From NCBI RefSeq assembly GCF_002849655.1, contig NZ_PDNW01000001.1, positions 248,001-312,000 on the forward strand: a stretch of DNA of 64,000 nucleotides, in the 5' to 3' direction. The stretch's first letter is position 1. The number at the start of each line of letters is the position of its first letter. The notes under the pieces were generated by a model, which ran no database searches, had not been told where the DNA came from, and saw nothing but the letters and a program-made list of their open reading frames with translations. The stretch is from Pollutimonas subterranea (GTDB lineage: Bacteria > Pseudomonadota > Gammaproteobacteria > Burkholderiales > Burkholderiaceae_B). The position numbers were made by a program, and so were the translations under genes. Below are positions 31,586 through 39,705 of the stretch, in pieces.

Positions 31586-31895
31586 GTGACCACCTATATA
31601 AAGACTACGCATGTATCAATTGTCATGTTAATCGACTTTGCGCACATGCAGAAGTTCAACTCCATGGTACTTTTTATGCAGTGTCTATGCAGGGAATCCC
31701 CTAAAAGACTTTGTTTCCATTTTTGTCCATAATCGCGAATCATCCGTAAAATTGCTAGAACCTTAAACCATAAATGGAAAACACCTATGTTTTCTGCCGG
31801 TTTCACGTGATACGCTAAATCAAAGAACGATGTGTTTTCTGTATAACTTCCCCGCTGCCATTTCCGGCCGGACACTGCCCCATGGAGACAAAACA
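31586..31895. other. AT-richer intergenic region between divergent msrB and the HAAT binding-protein gene
   Basis: This 310-base gap between divergent starts should hold both promoters. It is clearly more AT-rich than its neighbours. Visible signals: an imperfectly spaced palindrome at 31777-31794, a direct repeat TGTTTTCTG at 31788-31796 and 31833-31841, and a lone TATAAC (31842-31847) without a matching -35 box. GGAGAC (31883-31888) serves as ribosome-binding site for the binding-protein gene. No ORF here looks coding. Confidence 0.6.
31777..31794. promoter_or_regulatory. Candidate operator palindrome upstream of HAAT system 1
   Basis: GAAAACA (31777-31783) and TGTTTTC (31788-31794) form a perfect 7-bp inverted repeat around CCTA. 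The right half is repeated with extra bases at 31833-31841 (TGTTTTCTG), 45 bases downstream and next to a TATAAC box. The layout suggests a repressor or activator site for the transporter genes; the regulator is unknown. Confidence 0.35.
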
Positions 31896-33065
31896 ATGAA
31901 ACTTAATCAGTCACTTCGGCTTTCGATGATGGCGGGAGCCGTTGCGCTTGCCATGCCGATGCTTGCGTCGGCGCAGATCAAGGTGGGTATCACCGTAGCC
32001 AGCACGGGGCCAGCCGCTTCGCTAGGCATTCCCGAACGCAACACGGTCGCCTTGCTTCCGACCGAAATTGCCGGCCAGAAGATTGAATACATTGTCCTCG
32101 ACGATGCGACTGACACTACCGTTGCCGTCAAGAACATGCGCAAGCTCATTACCGATGACAAGGTAGACGTCGTCATCGGTACATCCGTTACGCCCGGCTC
32201 GCTGGCCATGGTCGACGTAGCCGGCGAAACCAGTACGCCCATGATCAGTGTGGCGGCAAACGCCAAGATCGTCGAACCCGTGGAAGGCGCGCGCAAATGG
32301 GTGTTCAAGACACCCCAGAATGACCAGCTCATGGCCGGTGCACTGGCCGACGCCATGGCCAAGCAGGGTGTGAAGACCCTGGGCTTTATCGGCTATAGCG
32401 ACGCTTACGGCGAAGGCTGGCTCAATGTCATGACCGAAGCCGCCAAGGCCAAGGGTATCAAGATGGTGGGCATCGAGCGTTACGGCCGCACCGATACCAG
32501 CGTAACCGGCCAAGCCCTCAAGCTTGTCGCCGCCAAACCGGACGGCATCCTGGTGGCGGGCTCCGGCACGCCCGTAGCGCTGCCGCAGCGCGAACTGAAA
32601 AGCCGCGGCTACAAGGGCATCATGTATCAAACGCACGGTGCTGCCAATAACGACGTGTTGCGGGTCTGCGCCAAAGACTGTAACGACATGATCCTGCCGG
32701 CCGGCCCGTTGCTGGTCGCCGACCAATTGCCTGACAGCAACCCTGTCAAGAAAAGCGCGCTTGAATATAAAACCAAATACGAAGCCAAGTACGGCGAAGG
32801 CACCATCAATACCTTCGGCGGACACATGTGGGACGCGGGGCTGCTGGTTTCCACCGCCATCCCTCAGGCACTGAAAGGCGGCGCCAAGCCCGGCACACCG
32901 CAGTTTCGCCAGGCCTTGCGCGACGCCATCGAGCAAATCAAGGATTTGCCCGCCTCGCAAGGTGTCTTCAACATGAGCCCTACCGATCATGCCGGCTTTG
33001 ACGAACGCGCCCGCGTCATGGTCAAGGTGGTCGACGGCAAATGGACATACCAGCCTGACCTGTAA
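31896..33065 (+). CDS. HAAT ABC transporter substrate-binding protein (system 1)
   Basis: Periplasmic type-I binding protein of a branched-chain amino acid type (HAAT) importer; the ligand cannot be read from sequence and could be an amino acid, amide or aromatic acid. The protein has 389 residues. Signal peptide MKLNQSLRLSMMAGAVALAMPMLASA, mature start QIKVGITVASTGPAASLG, then GFIGYSDAYGEGWLNVMTEAAK of the second lobe. The start at 31896 is set by the signal peptide and GGAGAC. Followed by its permease and ATPase genes. Confidence 0.93.
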   Translation: MKLNQSLRLSMMAGAVALAMPMLASAQIKVGITVASTGPAASLGIPERNTVALLPTEIAGQKIEYIVLDDATDTTVAVKNMRKLITDDKVDVVIGTSVTPGSLAMVDVAGETSTPMISVAANAKIVEPVEGARKWVFKTPQNDQLMAGALADAMAKQGVKTLGFIGYSDAYGEGWLNVMTEAAKAKGIKMVGIERYGRTDTSVTGQALKLVAAKPDGILVAGSGTPVALPQRELKSRGYKGIMYQTHGAANNDVLRVCAKDCNDMILPAGPLLVADQLPDSNPVKKSALEYKTKYEAKYGEGTINTFGGHMWDAGLLVSTAIPQALKGGAKPGTPQFRQALRDAIEQIKDLPASQGVFNMSPTDHAGFDERARVMVKVVDGKWTYQPDL

Positions 33066-33144
33066 AAGGTACTATTCAGGCCTGTTCGCACTATGCGAGC
33101 GGGCCTGTTCGCGTCGAGCAGGCGAGAACGCTCTGGCGCATTCG

Positions 33145-33170
33145 AATACCGGCCTCGCAGGCCGGTATTT
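33145..33170 (+). terminator. Hairpin between binding-protein and permease genes
   Basis: A perfect 11-bp stem, aataccggcct (33145-33155) and aggccggtatt (33159-33169), with a CGC loop, is followed by TTATTATCC. A weaker caggcc/ggcctg hairpin precedes it near 33077-33105. Such structures between a binding-protein gene and its permease often act as partial terminators or stabilise the upstream mRNA, giving excess binding protein; the role here is inferred. Confidence 0.5.
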
Positions 33171-33215
33171 ATTATCCCCTGAAGTAGGGCGCCGGGCTCG
33201 CCGGTACCCCTTGTT

Positions 33216-34268
33216 ATGGTGTTGTCCGACATGGATTCAACGATATTATTGATACTGCTGCAAGACGGCATCACGAATGGGGCCATCTATGCGCTCCTGG
33301 GCCTGGCGCTGGTGCTTGTGTTTGTCGTGACGCGCGTCATTTTCATACCGCAGGGCGAGTTCGTGGCTTTCGGGGCGCTGACCCTGGCCTTCATGGTCAA
33401 TGGCCGCATACCGGGCACCGTCAACCTCCTGCTCATTATTGGGGCTGTGGTGTTCGCGGTGGAAGTGATTGCCGCAATGCGCAGCAGCAACTGGACGGGC
33501 ATGGGCAAGACCGCTGCCTGGACACTATTGCTTCCTGTCGTGTTGTACCTGCTGGCTCCTTATATTGTCAGCAAAGACACGTCGCTGTGGATCAATGTCT
33601 TGTTTTCCATGGCCCTGGTCGTGCCGTTGGGACCCATGCTCTACAGGCTGGTGTACCAGCCTGTAGCCGAGGCCAGCGTGCTGGTGTTGCTCATTATCTC
33701 GGTAGCCGTCCATTTCGCGCTCACCGGTCTGGCGCTGGTCTTCTTCGGCGCCGAAGGCTGGCGCACTCCGCCCTTCATGGAAGGCGAAATTCAAATGGGA
33801 CCGGTAAGCTGGTCGGCGCAGACCTTCTTTGTGCTGGGCACGTGTGCCGTGCTCATCATCGGCTTGTGGGTGTTTTTCGGCAAGACGCTGTATGGCCGCG
33901 CTTTGCGCGCCACCGCGGTCAATCGGCGGGGCGCCCGCCTTGTCGGCATAAGCACCAATATGTCGGGAAGCCTCACCTTTACGCTGGCAGCAGCCATCGG
34001 CGCGTTGTCCGGCATGCTCATTGCGCCCGTGACCACGGTTTATTACGACACCGGATTCCTTATCGGCCTGAAAGGCTTTGTGGCCGCCATTTTTGGTGGT
34101 CTGATCAGCTATCCCATTGCGGCGGTCGGTGCTTTATTCGTCGGCATCCTGGAAGCCTTTTCTTCATTCTGGGCCAGTGCCTACAAAGAGGTGATTGTGT
34201 TTACGCTCATCATTCCCGTGTTGTTGTGGCGCTCCTTCGGTGCTCATCATAGCGACGACGAGGAGTAG
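33216..34268 (+). CDS. livH: HAAT ABC transporter permease, LivH type (system 1)
   Basis: Inner-membrane permease of the HAAT importer, 350 residues with about eight hydrophobic helices. Family start LLILLQDGITNGAIYALLGLALVLVFVVTRVIF and the coupling/permease segment GRALRATAVNRRGARLVGI. It is longer than E. coli LivH (308), with an extra loop of about 40 residues near VEVIAAMRSSNWTGMGKTAAW. Start is 33216, or 33231 (MDSTILLILL) for a protein five residues shorter. Three bases separate it from the fused LivM-LivG gene. Confidence 0.92.
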   Translation: MVLSDMDSTILLILLQDGITNGAIYALLGLALVLVFVVTRVIFIPQGEFVAFGALTLAFMVNGRIPGTVNLLLIIGAVVFAVEVIAAMRSSNWTGMGKTAAWTLLLPVVLYLLAPYIVSKDTSLWINVLFSMALVVPLGPMLYRLVYQPVAEASVLVLLIISVAVHFALTGLALVFFGAEGWRTPPFMEGEIQMGPVSWSAQTFFVLGTCAVLIIGLWVFFGKTLYGRALRATAVNRRGARLVGISTNMSGSLTFTLAAAIGALSGMLIAPVTTVYYDTGFLIGLKGFVAAIFGGLISYPIAAVGALFVGILEAFSSFWASAYKEVIVFTLIIPVLLWRSFGAHHSDDEE

Positions 34269-34271
34269 GCC

Positions 34272-36134
34272 ATGAATCGTATTTTGCTGCTTGTTGTAGT
34301 GCTGGTGCTCGCGGGTTTGCCCCTGGTGTCGAGCACGCCTGAGTTCTGGATTACTCATCTTAATTATGTGGGCCTGGCCAGTCTGGTCGTACTGGGCCTG
34401 GTGCTGTTGACGGGCGTGGGCGGCCTTACTTCCTTCGGTCAGGCCGCCTTCGTGGGAATTGGCGCCTACACCACCGCATGGCTCACGACGTCAATAGGGT
34501 GGTCGCCCTGGGTGGCCTTGCTGATAGGCCTTGCCGTGACCTTCGTAGTGGCCTATGTGCTGGGCGCGATTACCTTGCGTCTATCCGGGCATTACCTGCC
34601 ATTGGGCACGCTGGCATGGTCGCTGTCTTTGTACTATCTGTTCGGAAATCTCCAGTTCCTGGGCCAGTATGACGGCATCGCCGGTATTGCACCGATCCAA
34701 ATCTTCGGGCTGTCCATGGGTGATGGCCGTTATATCTATTACCTGATCTGGGCCGCTCTATTGCTGGCGATGTGGGCCACCCGGAATCTGCTCGATTCCC
34801 GCCCCGGTCGTGCCATACGGGCACTCAAAAGCGGTGGCGGCATGGCAGAGTCGTTCGGCATCAACATGGCAAATTACAAAGTCATCATCTTTGTCTATGC
34901 CGCCCTGCTGGCTTGTGTCTCCGGCTGGCTATACGCCCATATGCAGCGTGCCGTCAGTCCCAGTCCATTCGGCCTGAACTATGGCATCGAATACCTGTTC
35001 ATGGCGGTTGTTGGCGGCGCCGGCAGTGTATGGGGTGCGGTGCTCGGTTCCAGCCTGATCCTGACTCTCAAAGACCAGTTGCAAAATGTGTTGCCGAAAA
35101 TCCTTGATACCACGTCCAATTTCGAGCTTATCGTATTCGGCGTATTGATGATACTTGTGTTGCAGTACGCACGCGATGGAGTCTGGCCCATTCTTGCCTC
35201 GTGGTGGAACATGCTGACGGGGCGCACCGAACGCCGACGCATTGCACCGCCTCCGTCCGCGCCGGCTCTTCCCAAGCGCCCACGTCCCGAGAAAGGTTCT
35301 TTAGTGCTTGAAGTCGAGGGAATCCGCAAGGAATTCGGTGGCCTGGTTGCTGTCAACGACATCAGCTTTGCACTGAAAGCGGGTGAGATCATGGGGCTTA
35401 TCGGACCTAACGGCGCGGGAAAAAGCACGACCTTCAACCTGATTACCGGCGTGTTGCCTGCTACCAGCGGCAAGGTTCGGTTTCTGGGCGAACGCCTCGA
35501 CGTCCTGCCATCTCGTGAAATCGCCCGGCTGGGCGTGGGCCGTACCTTCCAGCATGTGCAACTGTTGCCCAGCATGACGGTGCTCGAGAATGTGGCATTG
35601 GGCGCGCATTTGCGCAGCAAGGTCGGCGTGTTGTCGGCCGCCCTGCGGATGGATCGGCGCGACGAGGCAGAGCTCTTGCACGAGGCGGCAACCCAGCTCC
35701 AACGGGTAGGGCTGGGCGACTATTTATATGAACAGGCCGGAAACCTGGCGTTGGGCCAACAGCGGATTCTTGAAATCGCGCGCGCCCTGGCGGCTGATCC
35801 CGTGCTATTGCTGCTGGACGAGCCCGCCGCCGGATTGCGCTACAAGGAAAAACAGGAGCTGGCCAAAGTGCTTGACCAACTAAGGCTGGAAGGCATGAGC
35901 ATACTGCTGGTCGAACACGATATGGATTTCGTTATGAACCTTACCGATCATCTGGTCGTCATGGATTTCGGTACCAAGCTGGCGGAAGGCAAGCCCGTCG
36001 ACGTGCAACAGAACCCCGCCGTGCTGGCAGCGTACCTGGGTGGCATAGACGATGATTTTGATTTTGATACACCGACGACTGACAGTGTGCCTTCCGCCGC
36101 AGCGGCAGGTGTTGCCCAAGGAGGACGGCCATGA
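34272..36134 (+). CDS. livMG: Fused HAAT permease-ATPase, LivM-LivG (system 1)
   Basis: One frame of 620 residues combines a LivM-type permease (about 1-320, ending in ARDGVWPILASWW) and a LivG-type ATPase (about 340-605). A proline- and arginine-rich linker (RRIAPPPSAPALPKRPRPEK) joins them. Permease: LTGVGGLTSFGQAAFVGIGAYT and the EAA-like ALKSGGGMAESFGIN. ATPase: Walker A GPNGAGKST, Q-loop TFQHVQLLPSMTVLENV, signature written NLALGQQRILEIARAL (GQQR rather than SGGxQ, typical of LivG), Walker B LLLLDEPAAGL, and H-loop VEHDMDFVM. The C-terminal 30 residues are acidic and unrelated to the fold. The stop overlaps the livF ATG (ATGA). Confidence 0.93.
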   Translation: MNRILLLVVVLVLAGLPLVSSTPEFWITHLNYVGLASLVVLGLVLLTGVGGLTSFGQAAFVGIGAYTTAWLTTSIGWSPWVALLIGLAVTFVVAYVLGAITLRLSGHYLPLGTLAWSLSLYYLFGNLQFLGQYDGIAGIAPIQIFGLSMGDGRYIYYLIWAALLLAMWATRNLLDSRPGRAIRALKSGGGMAESFGINMANYKVIIFVYAALLACVSGWLYAHMQRAVSPSPFGLNYGIEYLFMAVVGGAGSVWGAVLGSSLILTLKDQLQNVLPKILDTTSNFELIVFGVLMILVLQYARDGVWPILASWWNMLTGRTERRRIAPPPSAPALPKRPRPEKGSLVLEVEGIRKEFGGLVAVNDISFALKAGEIMGLIGPNGAGKSTTFNLITGVLPATSGKVRFLGERLDVLPSREIARLGVGRTFQHVQLLPSMTVLENVALGAHLRSKVGVLSAALRMDRRDEAELLHEAATQLQRVGLGDYLYEQAGNLALGQQRILEIARALAADPVLLLLDEPAAGLRYKEKQELAKVLDQLRLEGMSILLVEHDMDFVMNLTDHLVVMDFGTKLAEGKPVDVQQNPAVLAAYLGGIDDDFDFDTPTTDSVPSAAAAGVAQGGRP

Positions 36135-36913
36135 GCAGCGAAAACAAGCCCAAGCACCCGATCCTGAAGGTGACCGACTTGTCGGCCCGGTATGGCAAGG
36201 TCAATGCGGTAACCGGGGCCAATATCCTGGTGACCCGTGGCAGCATCGTGACCGTTATCGGCGGCAACGGCGCCGGAAAATCAACCCTGCTCAATTCCAT
36301 TATGGGATGCCTGCCGGCGTCCGGAAACAGCGCCGGCTCCGTCCAGTATCTTGGCGCCGAGATCGGCTCCTGGCAGGTCGAGCGTCGGGTGTCTGACGGA
36401 ATTTCCCTGGTCCCTGAAAAGCGCGAGCTCTTCGCCAGCATGTCGGTCGAAGACAATCTTCTGCTGGGCGGGTTCAGGCTTTATCGCGCCGGCAAGCATG
36501 GCTGGAAGGAGACCATCCACGAGGTCTATGACCTGTTTCCGCGCTTGAAGGAGCGCCGTACCCAGGAAGCAGGCACCCTGTCGGGCGGCGAGCGCCAGAT
36601 GCTGGCAGTGGGCAGGGCGCTGATGGCCCAGCCCCAACTGTTGATGCTGGACGAGCCCAGCCTGGGCCTGGCGCCAAAGATCGTACGCGAAATCTTTCAA
36701 ATCATCTCGCGCCTGCGCAGTACCGGTGTTGCTATCTTGCTGGTCGAACAGAATGCCCGGGCTGCCTTGCAGGTGGCGGACTACGGTTATGTGCTGGAAA
36801 CGGGCGAGGTCGTGCTGGAGGGCCGGGCGAGCGAGCTTAGCGGTAATCCACGGGTGATTGAAAGCTATCTTGGGTTGGGGAAGGCAGCTTCTGCTGAAGC
36901 CGCTGCGGTGTAG
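36131..36913 (+). CDS. livF: HAAT ABC transporter ATPase, LivF type (system 1)
   Basis: Second ATPase of the importer, 260 residues. Walker A GGNGAGKST, signature LSGGERQMLAVGRAL, Walker B LLMLDEPSLGLAP, and H-loop region LLVEQNARAAL all intact; the LivF-type VPEKRELFASMSVEDNL is present. It starts in an ATGA overlap with livMG and ends the operon. No clear intrinsic terminator follows; instead the 840-base unexplained region begins. Confidence 0.94.
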   Translation: MSSENKPKHPILKVTDLSARYGKVNAVTGANILVTRGSIVTVIGGNGAGKSTLLNSIMGCLPASGNSAGSVQYLGAEIGSWQVERRVSDGISLVPEKRELFASMSVEDNLLLGGFRLYRAGKHGWKETIHEVYDLFPRLKERRTQEAGTLSGGERQMLAVGRALMAQPQLLMLDEPSLGLAPKIVREIFQIISRLRSTGVAILLVEQNARAALQVADYGYVLETGEVVLEGRASELSGNPRVIESYLGLGKAASAEAAAV

Positions 36914-37308
36914 TCCTTTCACATAGCCTTTCTGCGTAGTCGTTCTATCTATTAAGACGCGTCCCAGGTAGTGCTTGGCATCATGGCGGGGTAGTTCCTG
37001 CTCACCGAAGACCTTACATCGCCGTCGGTCAGCCGATCCAGCCGGATCGGCCACCCGACATTCGGGAGAGTACTGCTGGCGCAAGGGGTAGTGAGATGCT
37101 TTCTGATATTCGGCAAGATATTTCCCGACACTTAATTGGAAGTTGCCTTGAGGAAGCGCGGAACGATGAACAATACTGTGCCTGATACACACAGCTTCGT
37201 CGGCCAGGATTGACCATTTTCGGATTCTTCTCTCTTAGCTTCACGAGCAGCTCTAAGTCCAAGGCACTACAACCTGTTTTAAAGTTAGTGACATAATTCC
37301 CCGCCAAT
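36914..37308. other. Gene-poor, low-GC segment between the two HAAT operons
   Basis: No gene I can support. Bases 37081-37320 count to about 47% GC by hand, against about 66% for 37381-37620 and the high-GC genes around. It contains a perfect 8-bp hairpin gccgatcc/ggatcggc at 37032-37051 and a minus-strand open frame (37340 to 37029) of 103 codons whose product matches nothing I recognise. The base composition suggests acquired or decayed DNA. Confidence 0.5.
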
Positions 37309-37343
37309 GCCTTGTATGGCCCGGCAGGCGGGCCATACAAGGC
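37309..37343. repeat. Perfect 15-bp hairpin with GCAGG loop
   Basis: gccttgtatggcccg (37309-37323) is the exact reverse complement of cgggccatacaaggc (37329-37343), with the 5-base loop gcagg. No T-run follows on either strand, so it is not a plain intrinsic terminator. The loop is identical to that of the inner hairpin at 37530-37554 in the element just downstream. It lies exactly where base composition changes from low to high GC. Confidence 0.65.
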
Positions 37344-37433
37344 GGCGCAATTGCTGCTCCTTATCCGCCCGGCATCGCGGCCAGAAGGTCAAGCACCCGA
37401 TGGTTCCAGCGTCCTGCCAACTGGCTCAATGCA

Positions 37434-37596
37434 GTCGCGGGGGTGGTGGTGAAGGTGTCCGCGACTTTCGGGGCCCCAGCGGGCTGTCGGCGAAGGTAGC
37501 CCGTATGGGCGGACGAGCCAAGCCACGCTGGTTCGGCGCGCAGGGCGCCGAACCCAGGCCACGAGAAGCGGGTACCTTCACTACCACCCCCACGAC
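37434..37596. repeat. 163-nt structured element closed by a long inverted repeat
   Basis: Outer arms 37434-37462 and 37568-37596 pair over 29 positions with two mismatches (c37438/a92 of the right arm and one in the GGTGGT/ACTACC part) and two G-T pairs; the central 18 bases of each arm differ at one site. Inside are two further hairpins: cgggct (37480-37485) with agcccg (37498-37503), and a perfect 10-bp stem ggttcggcgc (37530-37539) with gcgccgaacc (37545-37554) around the loop gcagg. The overall shape is a three-way junction. It could be a MITE-like element with terminal inverted repeats or a structured RNA. I see no target-site duplication. Confidence 0.6.
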
Positions 37597-37703
37597 GTGT
37601 AATAGGAAACAGCGTGGCCGCATGGCCGCCCCCATGACGCACGACAGTGAATAGCAAGATCTCCCCAGAGATAAATACCGCCCATCAGCCGCCAGCCCAG
37701 CAA

Positions 37704-37730
37704 TAAAAAAACGGACGCCTTGGCGTCCGT
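37704..37730 (-). terminator. Intrinsic terminator of the minus-strand HAAT operon (system 2)
   Basis: acggacgcc (37711-37719) and ggcgtccgt (37722-37730) form a perfect 9-bp stem; on the minus strand it is followed directly by seven T (37710-37704). It lies 23 bases after the livM stop, in the right orientation. Confidence 0.88.
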
Positions 37731-37752
37731 CCCCATCACCAAGATAGAGCAA

Positions 37753-38724
37753 CTAGGCCCTTTTCGTCTTGAAGTGATGAATCAATTCCCCCACGATTCC
37801 GCGGCGGAAAGCCATTACGCAGATGATGAAAATGAGGCCGATCACAATCGTCACCGACTCGCCCAGGATCTGGAACCACTGGATGCCAGTCGCCTGGCTC
37901 AAGAATCGTCCGAACTCGCCGACTTTGTTTTCAAGCATCACGACGATAATTGCGCCCAGCACCGGACCTGTGAAGGTTCCCAGTCCACCGATCAGCGTCA
38001 TGAGAATGACCATGCCAGACATCTGCCACGTTGCATCCGACAGCGTGGCGGATACGAACACGAGCGCTTTGGTTGCGCCGGCCAGGCCTGCAAGCGTCGC
38101 AGACAGCACGAACACCAGCAGCTTGAAATTGTCGACGTTATAGCCCAAAGAGATTGCTCGCGGTTCGTTTTCACGGATGGCTTTGAGAACCTGGCCGAAA
38201 GGCGAATTGATGGTGCGCCAGCATATGGCAAAGCCCAGGATGAAGATGAACATGACCAAGTAGTACAGATTCAGGTCGTTGCTTAGGTCCAGCCCGAAAA
38301 TGTTGCCGCGTGGTATGCCTTGCAACCCGTCTTCGCCGTGAGTAAACGGCGCTTGAAGAAAGTAGAAGAACACCATTTGCGCCATCGCCAATGTGATCAT
38401 GGCGAAGTAGATGCCACTGCGCCGTATGGCCAGGGCGCCCATCAACAGGCCTAGTACCGCTGCCACGCCGGTACCAAACAGCAAGCCAGCCAGGGTTGGA
38501 AGACCCCATACGGCAAGAGAGTGCCCCGTAGCGTAAGCGGCTCCGCCCAGGAACGCGGCGTGGCCGAATGACAGAAGGCCTGTGTAGCCCAGCAAGAGGT
38601 TGAAAGCACATGCAAAAAGGGCGTAGCACATCACCTTCATGACAAAAATGGGGTAGGCCCCTATTGCCGGCAGGAAGGCAATAATGATCGCAACCAGTAA
38701 ATAGCCTATCAATTGACGATTCAT
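37753..38724 (-). CDS. livM: HAAT ABC transporter permease, LivM type (system 2)
   Basis: Inner-membrane permease, 323 residues with about nine or ten hydrophobic helices. LivM features: LLLGYTGLLSFGHAAFLGGAAYATG, QVLKAIRENEPRAISLGYNV (coupling-helix region that contacts the ATPases) and LIGGLGTFTGPVLGAI. Its ATG overlaps the livH stop (ATGA at 38724-38721). Last gene of the operon, with an intrinsic terminator after it. Confidence 0.95.
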   Translation of the reverse strand: MNRQLIGYLLVAIIIAFLPAIGAYPIFVMKVMCYALFACAFNLLLGYTGLLSFGHAAFLGGAAYATGHSLAVWGLPTLAGLLFGTGVAAVLGLLMGALAIRRSGIYFAMITLAMAQMVFFYFLQAPFTHGEDGLQGIPRGNIFGLDLSNDLNLYYLVMFIFILGFAICWRTINSPFGQVLKAIRENEPRAISLGYNVDNFKLLVFVLSATLAGLAGATKALVFVSATLSDATWQMSGMVILMTLIGGLGTFTGPVLGAIIVVMLENKVGEFGRFLSQATGIQWFQILGESVTIVIGLIFIICVMAFRRGIVGELIHHFKTKRA

Positions 38725-39608
38725 TTTTCTTTCCCGAATAAACCTGCAGGGCGCAGCAGCAAGACAATGACCATAATGATGAATACAACAGTATTGGACG
38801 CTTCGGGCCAGAACACCTTGGTCAGGCCTTCAATTATGCCCAGCCCCAAGCCTGTGATGATGGAGCCAAGAATAGACCCCATGCCGCCGATAACAACGAC
38901 CGCGAAGACCACGATAATGAGGTTGGAGCCCATAAGCGGTGATACTTGCATGACGGGAGCGGCGAGCACGCCGGCAAAGCCAGCCAGGCCGACGCCAAAG
39001 CCATAGGTAAGCGTGACGACCAGTGGCACATTTACACCGAATGCTTCGACGAGTTTGGGGTTTTCTGTGCCGGCCCGCAGCAATGCGCCCAGACGTGTTT
39101 TTTCGATGACGAACCACGTGACAAAGCACACGATGAGCGACGCAACGACGACCCAGCCGCGATAAATGGGCAGGTACATGAAGCCCAGGTTCACGCCGCC
39201 TGCCAGGAGGGCGGGTGTGGAATAGGGTTGCCCCGACACGCCGTACATACTGCGAAACAGGCCTTCCAGCAGCAGCGTAATGCCGAAGGTAAGCAGCAGG
39301 CCGTACAGATGGTCGAGCTTGTACAGGTGGCGGATCAGCGTGCGTTCGAGGAGTATGCCGAATGCCCCGACGACCAGCGGCGTGACCACGAGCATGATCC
39401 AGTAGTTCAAGCCGAGGTATGCAAGCCCCATCCAGGCCAGGAAAGCCCCCAGCATGTAGAGGGCGCCGTGGGCAAAATTGATGATGTTCAGCAGACCGAA
39501 TATGACAGCCAGGCCGAGCGATAGTACTGCGTAAAAAGATCCATTCACCAAGCCCAGCAGTAGCTGGCCAAGTAGAGCCTGGATAGGTATGCCGAATAGT
39601 TCAGTCAT
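38721..39608 (-). CDS. livH: HAAT ABC transporter permease, LivH type (system 2)
   Basis: Inner-membrane permease, 295 residues. LivH start QALLGQLLLGLVNGSFYAVLSLGLAVIFGLLNIINFAHG (key part NFAHGALYMLGAF), plus LRAGTENPKLVEAFGVN as the ATPase-contact loop and GGMGSILGSIITG. The start at 39608 (MTELFGIPIQ) is chosen over an upstream in-frame ATG at 39683 whose extra residues look random. Coupled to livM by a 4-base overlap. Confidence 0.94.
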   Translation of the reverse strand: MTELFGIPIQALLGQLLLGLVNGSFYAVLSLGLAVIFGLLNIINFAHGALYMLGAFLAWMGLAYLGLNYWIMLVVTPLVVGAFGILLERTLIRHLYKLDHLYGLLLTFGITLLLEGLFRSMYGVSGQPYSTPALLAGGVNLGFMYLPIYRGWVVVASLIVCFVTWFVIEKTRLGALLRAGTENPKLVEAFGVNVPLVVTLTYGFGVGLAGFAGVLAAPVMQVSPLMGSNLIIVVFAVVVIGGMGSILGSIITGLGLGIIEGLTKVFWPEASNTVVFIIMVIVLLLRPAGLFGKEK

Positions 39609-39705
39609 ATGTATGGGAAATCCTGACAAGCCGGGTATGTTTCGAGCAATAACGGCAATGCTCCCGCATGCAGCCTGGAGCATCGCCTTTCATGTGAAAT
39701 GGAAT

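Noticed and set aside
37029-37657. Overlapping open frames on both strands at 37.0-37.66 kb (103, 98 and 115 codons) that could be small phage-like genes
   Set aside because: The TFTTTP-like segments on opposite strands simply reflect the long inverted repeat; no ribosome-binding sites and no recognised family. Described as structured or decayed DNA instead.
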